64,000 nt of DNA from Streptomyces antibioticus (GTDB taxonomy: Bacteria; Actinomycetota; Actinomycetes; Streptomycetales; Streptomycetaceae): NCBI RefSeq assembly GCF_001514065.1, contig NZ_KQ948435.1, positions 248,001-312,000 on the forward strand, in the 5' to 3' direction. Numbering within the stretch: the stretch's first letter is position 1; each line of letters opens with the position of its first letter. Positions 1 to 7,372 of this stretch are shown in pieces. The position numbers and the translations under genes are program-made. Below the pieces are notes generated by a model. It ran no database searches and had not been told where the DNA came from. It saw only the letters and a list, made by a program, of their open reading frames with translations.

Positions 1-1467
1 CGCCGCGAGCGCCGCGGGCTGCTCGACGGGCTCCTGTGCCTCCGGGTCCGCGAGACGTTCCCGCAGACTCGCCAGCCACCCCGTGGGCTGTACCTCGACC
101 CGGCGGCCGTCGACCTCCGTGGAGCCGGTGAGAGCGGCGGCGAGCGCGTCGATCGGGGTGACCTTGCGGTCCTGCCGGTCACGGGCCCGGCGCACCTCCT
201 GGGGATCGATGAGGACCCACTGGTCGCGCAGCCGCACGACCGGGCGGTTGGCCTCGGCGAGCCGGTCCAGTTCCTCGCGCGTGAGCCGCTGCTCGCCCAG
301 CGCGAACGACCAGTTGAACGCCAGCAGCGCGTCGGCGGACAGGAACGACGGAGTGTCGGAGAAGGCCCTGGCGGGGCCCGACTCCTCGTCCGGTGGGCCG
401 ACCACCGCGCGGGCCGTCAGCTTGCGGGCCAGCTCCTTGGGCCAGTGGACGTCGACCCCGGCGGCACCGAGCGCTCGGGCGCCCTCCGTGAGGAGGTCGG
501 TGATCTCGTCGTCGGCCAGTTCGACGGCGTCCGGCACGGGAGCCGACAGCAGCGGCGCGAGCGGCGGCCAGGCGCGCGCCGCGCGGCGCAGCGCGAGCAA
601 TGCGTCCATCCGCGCGCGCGGGCCGAAGGCGTCCTGGGCGCCGGTCCACACCGCGGCGGCGTCCGCGACCAGACCCGGATCGCTCACGCTGTGCACCTGC
701 GGTACGGCCCGGAAGACCAGGCCCGCGCCCTCCTGTGTCGCCGTCTCCAGGCCAGGCACCTCGATCCGCAGCGACAGCCGCACACCGGCGTCATGGCCTG
801 CGGCCACATCGGCGGCCCAGGGGCGGAGGTCGGGCAGGTGCCGAGGTTCCGGCACGGCATAGGCGGGCCCGCCCGTCACGAGCGAGGCCGCGGGGGAGCG
901 CGGCAGGGCGTCGGCCACCGCGTCCAGGAAGGCCCGCAGCAGCCGCTCGGGGTCCGGCAGGCGCAGGGAGTCGAAGTCGCCCGCCGGCTCGCCGTCACCC
1001 AGCGGCACGGCGTGCGCCTCGGGCGGCATCGCGGCGGCGAGTGCGCGGATGCGCTCCAGGTCCTCGGCGCGCAGCGGCCCTGCCCGCCATGCGTCGTGGT
1101 CGCCCTCGGACAGGCCGGGCAGCAGCAGCCCACGGGCCGCCAGTTGGAGGGCGTGCACGGCGGCCGCGCCCCAGAACACGGCCGCCCGGTGGCCGTCGGC
1201 CACGGCACGCGCACGCGTGAGGACGGGCAGCGCCGACCGCACGGGCAGCAGCACCGCCGGTACGGTCATGGCCGCCACGCCGCCCTCGCCGGGCACGACG
1301 ACGCTCAGGTCCTCGACGGTCCCCGACGCGACGCCGGGCGGCGCGTCGGCCTCGGGGTCCCAGAAGGCGACGCGACCGGTGCGAGCCGGGTCGCCGGGTA
1401 CGAACACGGCACAGCAGCGGGCCAGTTCAGAGATCTCGGACGGTGTTGCCGCGGGAATCCTCGGCAC
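1..1467 (-). CDS. SNF2-family DEAD/H helicase, N-terminal part (cut by window edge)
   Basis: The reverse strand is open from a GTG at 1467 to the left edge, giving 489 residues without a stop. The translation begins VPRIPAATPSEISELARCC and continues FVPGDPARTGRVAFWD. I recognise this as the N-terminal region of the large Streptomyces SNF2/DEAD-box helicases, with the SNF2-associated domain (DUF3670 type) in the second half, around LAEANRPVVRLRDQWVLIDP near residue 400. The helicase motor (Walker A, DExx) should lie to the left of the window and is not visible. A GAGGAG about 12 bases upstream of the GTG supports this start. The family acts as an ATP-driven remodeler of DNA-protein complexes; its substrate in Streptomyces is not known. 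No frameshift is apparent in the visible part. Confidence 0.85.
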   Translation of the reverse strand, partial: MPRIPAATPSEISELARCCAVFVPGDPARTGRVAFWDPEADAPPGVASGTVEDLSVVVPGEGGVAAMTVPAVLLPVRSALPVLTRARAVADGHRAAVFWGAAAVHALQLAARGLLLPGLSEGDHDAWRAGPLRAEDLERIRALAAAMPPEAHAVPLGDGEPAGDFDSLRLPDPERLLRAFLDAVADALPRSPAASLVTGGPAYAVPEPRHLPDLRPWAADVAAGHDAGVRLSLRIEVPGLETATQEGAGLVFRAVPQVHSVSDPGLVADAAAVWTGAQDAFGPRARMDALLALRRAARAWPPLAPLLSAPVPDAVELADDEITDLLTEGARALGAAGVDVHWPKELARKLTARAVVGPPDEESGPARAFSDTPSFLSADALLAFNWSFALGEQRLTREELDRLAEANRPVVRLRDQWVLIDPQEVRRARDRQDRKVTPIDALAAALTGSTEVDGRRVEVQPTGWLASLRERLADPEAQEPVEQPAALAA

Positions 1468-1593
1468 AGGAATGCAGCACTCCTCAAGTTTGACTACTCG
1501 ACGCGATGGCCGAGGGTACAGCACCGTCAGGGGGAGCCCGGTATGACCCGGCTGTGAGCCGGGTCACTTCGGTAGGCGGATGGGTATGCCCGT

Positions 1594-1664
1594 CTCAGGG
1601 ACGTGGATCTCAGGGCACGTCTCTCAGGGACGCGTAGGGGGCGCTCCTCAGGGACGTCTCAGGG
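1594..1664. promoter_or_regulatory. Cluster of five CTCAGGG direct repeats
   Basis: CTCAGGG occurs at 1594-1600, 1609-1615, 1623-1629, 1647-1653 and 1658-1664, mostly within the longer form CTCAGGGACG. Spacings between copies are 15, 14, 24 and 11 bases. The cluster lies 77 bases before the small membrane protein gene at 1741 and about 130 bases from the helicase start on the other strand. Tandem same-orientation heptamers are typical of response-regulator binding sites. The regulator is not identifiable from this window. Confidence 0.5.
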
Positions 1665-1740
1665 TCGTGGTGCGGAACCGCGGGGAGCGTGGGGCCGTTT
1701 TCAGGACAGAGAGCGGCAGTGGCCGCGAAGGAGGCGACAC

Positions 1741-1923
1741 ATGTCGAAGAACGCGAAGATCGCCGCAGGCGGTGTGGCGGTCGGCATCATCCTGCTGTTC
1801 TGGCTGCCGTGGTGGGCCGCGCTCCTGATCGTCCTGGGAGTGCCGGCCGCCGCGTACCTCACGCTGGACCCCTCGCAGCGGCGCAGGCTGCGCCGTGTCA
1901 CACGCAAGGAGCTCGGTCGCTGA
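1741..1923 (+). CDS. Small hydrophobic membrane protein, 60 aa
   Basis: ATG at 1741 is preceded by a strong AAGGAGGCGAC ribosome-binding site. The 60-residue product has a short basic N-terminus (MSKNAKIA), one or two closely spaced membrane segments (about residues 9-24 and 27-42, containing FWLPWW) and a very basic cytoplasmic tail (QRRRLRRVTRKELGR). Such short membrane proteins are widespread in Streptomyces and have no assigned function that I know of. The upstream CTCAGGG repeats suggest the gene is regulated, possibly by an envelope-responsive two-component system; this is inference. The gene converges on the esterase gene, with stops about 10 bases apart. Confidence 0.8.
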   Translation: MSKNAKIAAGGVAVGIILLFWLPWWAALLIVLGVPAAAYLTLDPSQRRRLRRVTRKELGR

Positions 1924-1933
1924 GACCCGCGGG

Positions 1934-3337
1934 CTACCGGGCCGCCGCGGCCCGGTGGTCCAGGGCGCAGGAGTCGACCACGTCGCCGCTCGCGGGCCGG
2001 TCCACGACCTGGTCCGCGGGCGGCGGGGTGCCCCGCTCCACCCACGCCACCAGCGCGTCGAAGGCCGTCCGATAGCAGGGCAGGATCGGACGCAGCCGGT
2101 CCGGATAGCTGTCGTACAGCCCGTCGACGTGCGTGCCGCCCTGGACCGTGTAGTAGCGGTGGAGGCGGCCCTTGCCGCGCGCGTCGATCATGCGGGTGTA
2201 CACATCGGAGTCCGCCGCCTTGGGCAGCAGCGCGTCCAGGTCGCCGTGGAGCGTGATCAGCGGCCGTCCGATGCGACCGGTCAGCGCGACCCTGGCCACG
2301 GCGCGGCGGACCGACTCGGGGCGCGACGCCAGGTCGTAGGCGGCGTCCGTGGCACATGGCGCCAGGATCTGTTCCGTGGTCGTGCCGGCCGTCGGGCCCG
2401 GGCAGTCCGGGTCGTAGTCCGGGTCGAACTCGGCGCGGTAGATCTTCTGCGTGACCCCCCAGTAAGCCTTCTCGTGGTACGGCCACAGGAACTCGGAGCC
2501 GCGCGCGAACCCCACCGCGTACAGGTCGTCGTCCGTCGCCGAACCCGTCATGCGGGCCACGGCGGTGGGCAGCGAGGTGAGCAGACCGGTGCCGTCCTCG
2601 GTCCACAGGGCGCCTTCCCAGTCCACGCCCCCGTCGTACAACTCCGGGTGGTTCTCCAGCTGCCAGCGCGTCAGATAGCCGCCGTTGGAGATCCCGGTCA
2701 TGTACGTCCGCCGTGGTGACCGCCCGTAGTGCCGGGCGACGGTGCGCTTGGCCGCGCGCGTGAGCTGGGTCGTACGCGTGTTCCACTCGGCGACCGCATC
2801 GCCGGGGCGGGTGCCGTCGCGGTAGAAGTCGGCGCCGCTGTTGCCCTTGTCCGTCGCGGCGTACGCGTAGCCCTGGGCGAGCACCCGGTCGGAGATCGCC
2901 TTGTCCGTCGCGTACTGCCTGCGCGTCCCCGGGGCGCCCGTGACCACCAGCCCGCCGTTCCAGTGGTCCGGCAACCGGATCACGAACTGGGCGTCGTGCT
3001 TCCAGCCATGGGTGGCGTTGAAGCCGGAGGAGTCCGGGAAGTAGCCATCGATCTGCACGCCGGGCACCCCGGACGGCGTCCGTGTCCCCTGGGCCGTCAG
3101 TCCCGCCTGGTCGGCCGGGTCGGTGTACGGCGTACCGGCGAGCCCGGTCGTGGTCAGGTCCGCGAGGCAGGCGCTCTGCTGGAAGGCCGCGCCCGGTACC
3201 CGGGTGCGCCCCTGGTGCGCGCACGGGCCGCCCACGGCGTCCGTGCCCGCCGCGGGAGTGGGCAGGGCCAGGGCTGTCGTCAGGGCGGTCACCACCAGGG
3301 CGGGGGCGACGACGGGAACACCTCGGGACACACGCAT
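1934..3337 (-). CDS. Secreted alpha/beta-hydrolase esterase (3HB-oligomer hydrolase / tannase-like)
   Basis: A 467-residue secreted hydrolase. ATG at 3337 follows GGAGGCCGGTC. Residues 1-31 form a Sec signal peptide (MRVSRGVPVV, then a hydrophobic core ending TPAAG). The nucleophile elbow GISNGG puts the catalytic serine at about residue 207. A later GDLDALL supplies a plausible acid, and GGTHVDG a plausible histidine. The motif HGWKHDAQFVIRLPDHWNGGLVV resembles D-3-hydroxybutyrate oligomer hydrolases and tannase/feruloyl-esterase-like proteins, so the substrate is likely an ester but cannot be fixed. Two Cys pairs could form disulfides outside the cell. It is a single gene with no obvious operon partner. 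Confidence 0.75.
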   Translation of the reverse strand: MRVSRGVPVVAPALVVTALTTALALPTPAAGTDAVGGPCAHQGRTRVPGAAFQQSACLADLTTTGLAGTPYTDPADQAGLTAQGTRTPSGVPGVQIDGYFPDSSGFNATHGWKHDAQFVIRLPDHWNGGLVVTGAPGTRRQYATDKAISDRVLAQGYAYAATDKGNSGADFYRDGTRPGDAVAEWNTRTTQLTRAAKRTVARHYGRSPRRTYMTGISNGGYLTRWQLENHPELYDGGVDWEGALWTEDGTGLLTSLPTAVARMTGSATDDDLYAVGFARGSEFLWPYHEKAYWGVTQKIYRAEFDPDYDPDCPGPTAGTTTEQILAPCATDAAYDLASRPESVRRAVARVALTGRIGRPLITLHGDLDALLPKAADSDVYTRMIDARGKGRLHRYYTVQGGTHVDGLYDSYPDRLRPILPCYRTAFDALVAWVERGTPPPADQVVDRPASGDVVDSCALDHRAAAAR

Positions 3338-3497
3338 GACCGGCCTCCAGGGCGGGACGGGGAGTCGAGAGCTGCCCCATGGTGCGAGTGCGCCGCCGGG
3401 TCATCCATGGGGTGGGACCACATGGAATGACGCCGCGACACGGGTGTTCCGCCGCGCACCGCCCGCCAGCCGGATCAGCCGTCCCGGCCGCCTCCGC

Positions 3498-4349
3498 TCA
3501 GAGCGGTCGTACCGCCATCTTGTCGAGCGCCTCCAGCAGGCCCGGCAGTTCCGGGCCGCGGCCGACCGGGAGCACCTCGCCCGGTTCCTCGTCCAGCAGG
3601 ACGAAGGCGATGTCGTCGGTCCTGGCCACGAGCGACCAGCCGGGGCCGTCCGCGCGCAGCGTGCGGGCGTCTCCGGGGGCGAAGGACGACCGGACGCGGC
3701 CCAGGGGCGGCGGCGTGTCCACGTACCCGCGGGCCTCCGCGAGAACGCGCCGGATGCCCTGATGGCCGCCGTCACCCCCGTTGCCCTCGGTCTTCTCCGA
3801 GCTCTCCGCCGCCCCCGAGGCCTCGGCGGCCGTTCCCGGCATCGGGAACTCCGCGTCGTCGATCTGCTCCCGCCACAGCGACCACTGGACGGCGATCTCG
3901 TCCGCGCCCAGACGCCGCTGGGCCGGCCCCCACGTGGAGGTGTCCGGCGGCGTCAGCGGCGGGCGGTCCGCCACCTCCGGGCCGGGATCGTGCGGCGCGG
4001 GCACGCCCGGCGCGGCGACGGCGACGGCGAGCGGCCAGCCCGGCAGGGCGGCGACGACCGTGTGCTCGTCGGGAGACAGGTCGTACTCCATGCCGCAGTC
4101 CCACGACGCGATGGCGACGGCGACCAGCGAGACGTCGTCGATGACGACCGTCCAGCGGGAGCCGTCGCCGTCCTGGCCGAGCACCAGGCCGTACCCGTCG
4201 GCGAGCGGCGCGAGACCGAGCGCCGCGCAGGCCTCCGGATAGTCGTCGCCCAGCACGCTCGGGAACTTCGCCGGCGTCAGCAGCACCGCCGTGAGCACAT
4301 AGAGCGCATCGTCCGCGGCGGCGACGGCGTCCTCGTCCGTCCCGGCCAT
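3498..4349 (-). CDS. Uncharacterised actinobacterial protein, acidic, 283 aa
   Basis: I chose ATG 4349 (MAGTDEDAVAAADDAL) because GGGGAGGCTGGG lies directly upstream; the frame is open to 4385 but that extension has no ribosome site. The protein is acidic with no signal peptide or clear membrane segment. Residues 1-100 look like a compact alpha/beta domain. The middle (about 170-200, rich in Ala, Ser and Glu) is probably a linker. The C-terminal stretch WSLVARTDDIAFVLLDEEPGEVLPVGRGPELPG looks like a second small domain. I do not recognise a family with a known role. It lies in the same direction as the 98-aa gene upstream, separated by about 130 bases. Confidence 0.7.
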   Translation of the reverse strand: MAGTDEDAVAAADDALYVLTAVLLTPAKFPSVLGDDYPEACAALGLAPLADGYGLVLGQDGDGSRWTVVIDDVSLVAVAIASWDCGMEYDLSPDEHTVVAALPGWPLAVAVAAPGVPAPHDPGPEVADRPPLTPPDTSTWGPAQRRLGADEIAVQWSLWREQIDDAEFPMPGTAAEASGAAESSEKTEGNGGDGGHQGIRRVLAEARGYVDTPPPLGRVRSSFAPGDARTLRADGPGWSLVARTDDIAFVLLDEEPGEVLPVGRGPELPGLLEALDKMAVRPL

Positions 4350-4482
4350 CCCAGCCTCCCCATCGGTTCGTCCAACGGCGCGCACCCTAGTGCGAGCGGA
4401 AGCAGCTTGTCACGACTCCCATGCACCCCGGAGCTGCAGTTTTCCGGTCGGACGGGGCGAATCGACCGCGGTTGGCCCTCCT

Positions 4483-4779
4483 TCAGGCCGCCGGAAGCCC
4501 CAGCAGGGCACGGGCCACGGTCTGCGGCGACTCGTCGCGCTCCCGCGCGAGCGCGATGACGGCCCGGCACGCGAGCTCGCTCACCCCGAACGACAACGCC
4601 TCCGGTGACACCCAGCCCGCGGCCTCGTCGATCTGCTCCTGGTCGTCCTCCGCGCAGGCCGACACATAGGCCGCCGCGGCCTCGAACAGGTTGTGCGTGC
4701 GCTTGTCCCGGCCATTGTCGATGTCGGCGCGCACGGTGTTGACGAATCTGACGAACGACTTGCGCATCCTGCCCCACAT
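4483..4779 (-). CDS. Small uncharacterised helical protein, 98 aa
   Basis: ATG 4779 gives MWGRMRKSFVRFVNTVRADIDNGRD. GGGGGAAGG stands 8 bases upstream, better spaced than for the GTG at 4788. The product is predicted mostly helical, with a basic N-terminus and an acidic middle (CAEDDQEQIDEAAGW). There is no signal sequence. I do not recognise a domain. It is transcribed away from the MpaB-type gene at 4883 and shares a roughly 100-base control region with it. Confidence 0.65.
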   Translation of the reverse strand: MWGRMRKSFVRFVNTVRADIDNGRDKRTHNLFEAAAAYVSACAEDDQEQIDEAAGWVSPEALSFGVSELACRAVIALARERDESPQTVARALLGLPAA

Positions 4780-4838
4780 GCTGACCACCTTCCCCCTGCG
4801 TGGTGTGACGCCTGTACTGATCGTTCATCTCCTTTTAC

Positions 4839-4853
4839 CCAACGTAGAGTTGG
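4839..4853. promoter_or_regulatory. Inverted repeat CCAAC-N5-GTTGG over a TAGAGT -10-like hexamer
   Basis: Arms at 4839-4843 and 4849-4853 are exact complements, and TAGAGT (4845-4850), a HrdB-type -10 candidate, lies inside. The site is 30 bases before the GTG of the MpaB-type gene and in the divergent spacer with the 98-aa gene, so it could be an operator for one or both. The -35 is weak. Confidence 0.35.
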
Positions 4854-4882
4854 AGCCTCGACGGCAGAAGGGGGACGCCGCA

Positions 4883-5776
4883 GTGAAGCGGTACGAGCGG
4901 CTCGAGCGGATACGGCGGATGGACCCGTACGAGGACGCCTCGGAGATCTACCGGCTGATGGCCGCGTACGAGTTCCCCTGGGACTTCACCCGCTCCCTGG
5001 AGCTGGCCCTCTACCGCACCTATGCCGTCCCGAGCATCGGCCGGCTGCTCGCCGAGACGGCGGAGCTCACGGACCGCACGCAGAAGCGGTACGACGACAC
5101 CTCGCTGCTCCTGGACGCCGTCGTCGAACACGGCTTCGGCAGCGAGGAGGGCCGTACGGCGATCCGCCGCATCAACCAGATGCACCGCAGCTACGCCATC
5201 ACGAACGACGACATGCGCTACGTCCTGTGCACGTTCGTCGTGATGCCCAGACGGTGGATCGACACCTACGCCTGGCGTCGACTCTCCCGTCACGAGATCG
5301 TCGCCTCGACCGTCCACTACCGCACCCTGGGGCGGCACATGGGCATCACGGACATCCCGGAGACCTACGAGGAGTTCGAGGACTGCCTCGACGCCTACGA
5401 GAAGGCCCACTTCGGCTGGGACGAGGGAGCACGGCGCGTCTCGGACGCCACGCTCGACCTGATGGCGTCCTGGTACCCGCGCCCCTTGGCACCCCTGCTG
5501 CGGACCTCCACGCTCGCCCTCCTCGACGAGCCCCTGCTGCGCGCCTTCCGCTATCCGGCTCCCGGCGCGGCGACCCGCCGGCTCGTGCGGGCCGCCGTAC
5601 GCCTGCGCGGCCGGGCGGTCCGGCTGCTCCCGCCGCGCAGCGCACCGCACTTCGCCCGGCAGAACTGGGAGATCAAGGGCTACTCCGACGGCTACAGGCT
5701 GGCGGAGCTGGGCACCCGCCCGGTTCCGGGCGTACGCGGATGCCCCGTACGACATCCGGACGGTCCAGCCGTCTAA
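4883..5776 (+). CDS. Oxygenase MpaB-family (DUF2236) protein
   Basis: GTG 4883 follows AAGGGGGACGCCGCA. An open extension to 4691 exists but crosses the divergent promoter region. The 297-residue product (VKRYERLERIRRMDPYEDASEIYRL) shows the DUF2236/MpaB pattern: a helical N-terminus, YRTYAVPSIGRLLAETAELTDRTQKRYDDT, then LVLCTFVVMPRRWID and HYRTLGRHMGITDIPETYEEF. Members of this superfamily include the fungal MpaB oxygenase and the heme-binding latex-clearing protein Lcp. The natural substrate of bacterial copies like this one is usually unknown. No membrane segment or signal peptide is evident. It is transcribed singly, divergent from 4483-4779. Confidence 0.75.
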   Translation: MKRYERLERIRRMDPYEDASEIYRLMAAYEFPWDFTRSLELALYRTYAVPSIGRLLAETAELTDRTQKRYDDTSLLLDAVVEHGFGSEEGRTAIRRINQMHRSYAITNDDMRYVLCTFVVMPRRWIDTYAWRRLSRHEIVASTVHYRTLGRHMGITDIPETYEEFEDCLDAYEKAHFGWDEGARRVSDATLDLMASWYPRPLAPLLRTSTLALLDEPLLRAFRYPAPGAATRRLVRAAVRLRGRAVRLLPPRSAPHFARQNWEIKGYSDGYRLAELGTRPVPGVRGCPVRHPDGPAV

Positions 5777-5800
5777 TGAGGCCGGCTCCGGGAACCCTCG

Positions 5801-6409
5801 TCAGCCCTCACGCACGGCCAGCGCCAGGAACCGCGCGTCCTCGTCGACGTACGACGTCATCCGCCACCCGGAACCGGCCAGCAGAGGCCGGAGGTTGGGC
5901 TCCGCGCGCAGGTCTTCCGGGGTGATCCGGCGCCCCTGCCGCGCCGCGAGCGCCGCCCTGCCGATCGGGTGGAACAGCGCCAGGATGCCGCCCGGGCGCA
6001 CCACGCGCGCTAACTCCCGCAGGTTCTCCGCCGGATCGGGCAGGTGGGAGATCAACCCCGCCCCGAACACCGCGTCCAGGGAGCACGAGCGCACCGGCAG
6101 CGCGGCCACGTCGGCGAGCAGCAGCTGCCCGTCGCGGTCCCGTCCCGCCCGTACGGCGGCCTGGAGCATGGCCGGGGTCAGATCGGCCCCGAGGACCACT
6201 CCCGAGCCGCCCACGGTCGCACGCAGGGGCGTCAGGGCGCGTCCCGTGCCGCAGCCGGCGTCCAGCACACGGTCCCCCTCGCGCAGGCCGAGCTCGGCGA
6301 CCGCGGCCGCGTAGGCGGGCCCGTCGTCGGGGAACCGGGCGTCCCAGTCGGCCGCCCGGGCGCCGAAGAACTCCTGGACATGTGTGTGGTCGTCGCTCAT
6401 GTTCGGCAT
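5801..6409 (-). CDS. Class I SAM-dependent methyltransferase
   Basis: A 202-residue small-molecule methyltransferase of the Methyltransf_11/25 type. SAM motif I is VLDAGCGTGRAL at about residues 48-59, an acidic motif II region is GADLTPAMLQAA, and the LDAVFGAGLISHLPDPAENLRELARVVRPGG block is the usual motif III-IV segment. ATG 6409 has GAGGG just upstream; a second ATG four codons later (MSDDHTHVQEFF) is equally possible. The acceptor substrate cannot be predicted. It is convergent with the MpaB-type gene and divergent from the MHYT gene. Confidence 0.85.
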   Translation of the reverse strand: MPNMSDDHTHVQEFFGARAADWDARFPDDGPAYAAAVAELGLREGDRVLDAGCGTGRALTPLRATVGGSGVVLGADLTPAMLQAAVRAGRDRDGQLLLADVAALPVRSCSLDAVFGAGLISHLPDPAENLRELARVVRPGGILALFHPIGRAALAARQGRRITPEDLRAEPNLRPLLAGSGWRMTSYVDEDARFLALAVREG

Positions 6410-6552
6410 GATCCCTCACCGACAAGGGTGACGCTTCTGTGCGCACGTTCGAGCGGGAGGCGATCGTTCAGGTGCAGCGCTGCGTCATATTCCAACAGCT
6501 TTCGAAATGCGCCCCCTTTGTGCACCCGTGCCCCCACTAGCGTCCCGGGGCC

Positions 6553-7329
6553 ATGGGACACCTGGACCACGCAGCCCTCGGCTGGCTGACCCCCGTGCTG
6601 TCGTACGTGATGGCCTGCATCGGCGCCGCACTCGGCCTGCGCTGCACCATGCGCGCGCTCGGCGCCACCGGACGCTCCCGCCGCAACTGGCTCATCACCG
6701 CGGCCTCGGCGATCGGCACCGGCATCTGGACCATGCACTTCGTGGCCATGCTCGGCTTCAGCGTCAGCGGCACCGACATCCGCTACGACGTGCCGCTCAC
6801 CATCGTGAGCCTGCTCGTCGCCATGCTCGTCGTCTGTGCCGGCGTCTTCGCCGTCGGCTACAGCCGCGACCGCGCCCGCGCGCTCTTCCTCGGCGGGCTC
6901 ACCACCGGACTCGGCGTCGCCAGCATGCACTACCTGGGCATGGCGGCCGTACGTCTGCACGGGCAGGTGCACTACGACCCGGTGCTCGTCGGACTCTCCG
7001 TCCTGATCGCCGTGGTGGCCGCGACCGCCGCGCTGTGGGCGGCGCTCAACATCAAGTCGCCCGTCGCCGTCACCATCGCCTCCCTGATCATGGGCGCCGC
7101 GGTGAGCAGCATGCACTACACCGGGATGTTCGCGGTGGGCGTGCGCGTCACACCGTCCGGCGCCGCGCTGCCCGGGGCGACGGCGATGCAGTTCATCTTC
7201 CCGCTCGCCGTCGGGCTCGGGTCCTATCTGTTCCTGACCTCGGCCTTCGTCGCGCTGTCGCCCTCCACGGGAGAGCGCGAGGCATCCGCCTCCGCCCAGC
7301 GGCCGGTCGAGAGCGTCGCCGCCCACTGA
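6553..7329 (+). CDS. MHYT-domain integral membrane sensor
   Basis: A 258-residue protein made almost wholly of membrane segments (about seven). Three characteristic repeats, TMHF near residue 59, SMHY near 125 and SMHY near 187, identify the MHYT sensor domain. In this family the conserved Met and His residues are thought to bind a metal, probably copper, and to sense O2, CO or NO. Unlike many bacterial MHYT proteins it carries no GGDEF, EAL or LytTR output domain, only a short cytoplasmic tail. Its position 43 bases before cvnA in the same direction suggests that its signal may be read out through the conservon; this is inference. Confidence 0.88.
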   Translation: MGHLDHAALGWLTPVLSYVMACIGAALGLRCTMRALGATGRSRRNWLITAASAIGTGIWTMHFVAMLGFSVSGTDIRYDVPLTIVSLLVAMLVVCAGVFAVGYSRDRARALFLGGLTTGLGVASMHYLGMAAVRLHGQVHYDPVLVGLSVLIAVVAATAALWAALNIKSPVAVTIASLIMGAAVSSMHYTGMFAVGVRVTPSGAALPGATAMQFIFPLAVGLGSYLFLTSAFVALSPSTGEREASASAQRPVESVAAH

Positions 7330-7372
7330 GGGCCCTCCGGGCAAGCCGAACCACTCTCCGAGGCAGGAGGCC

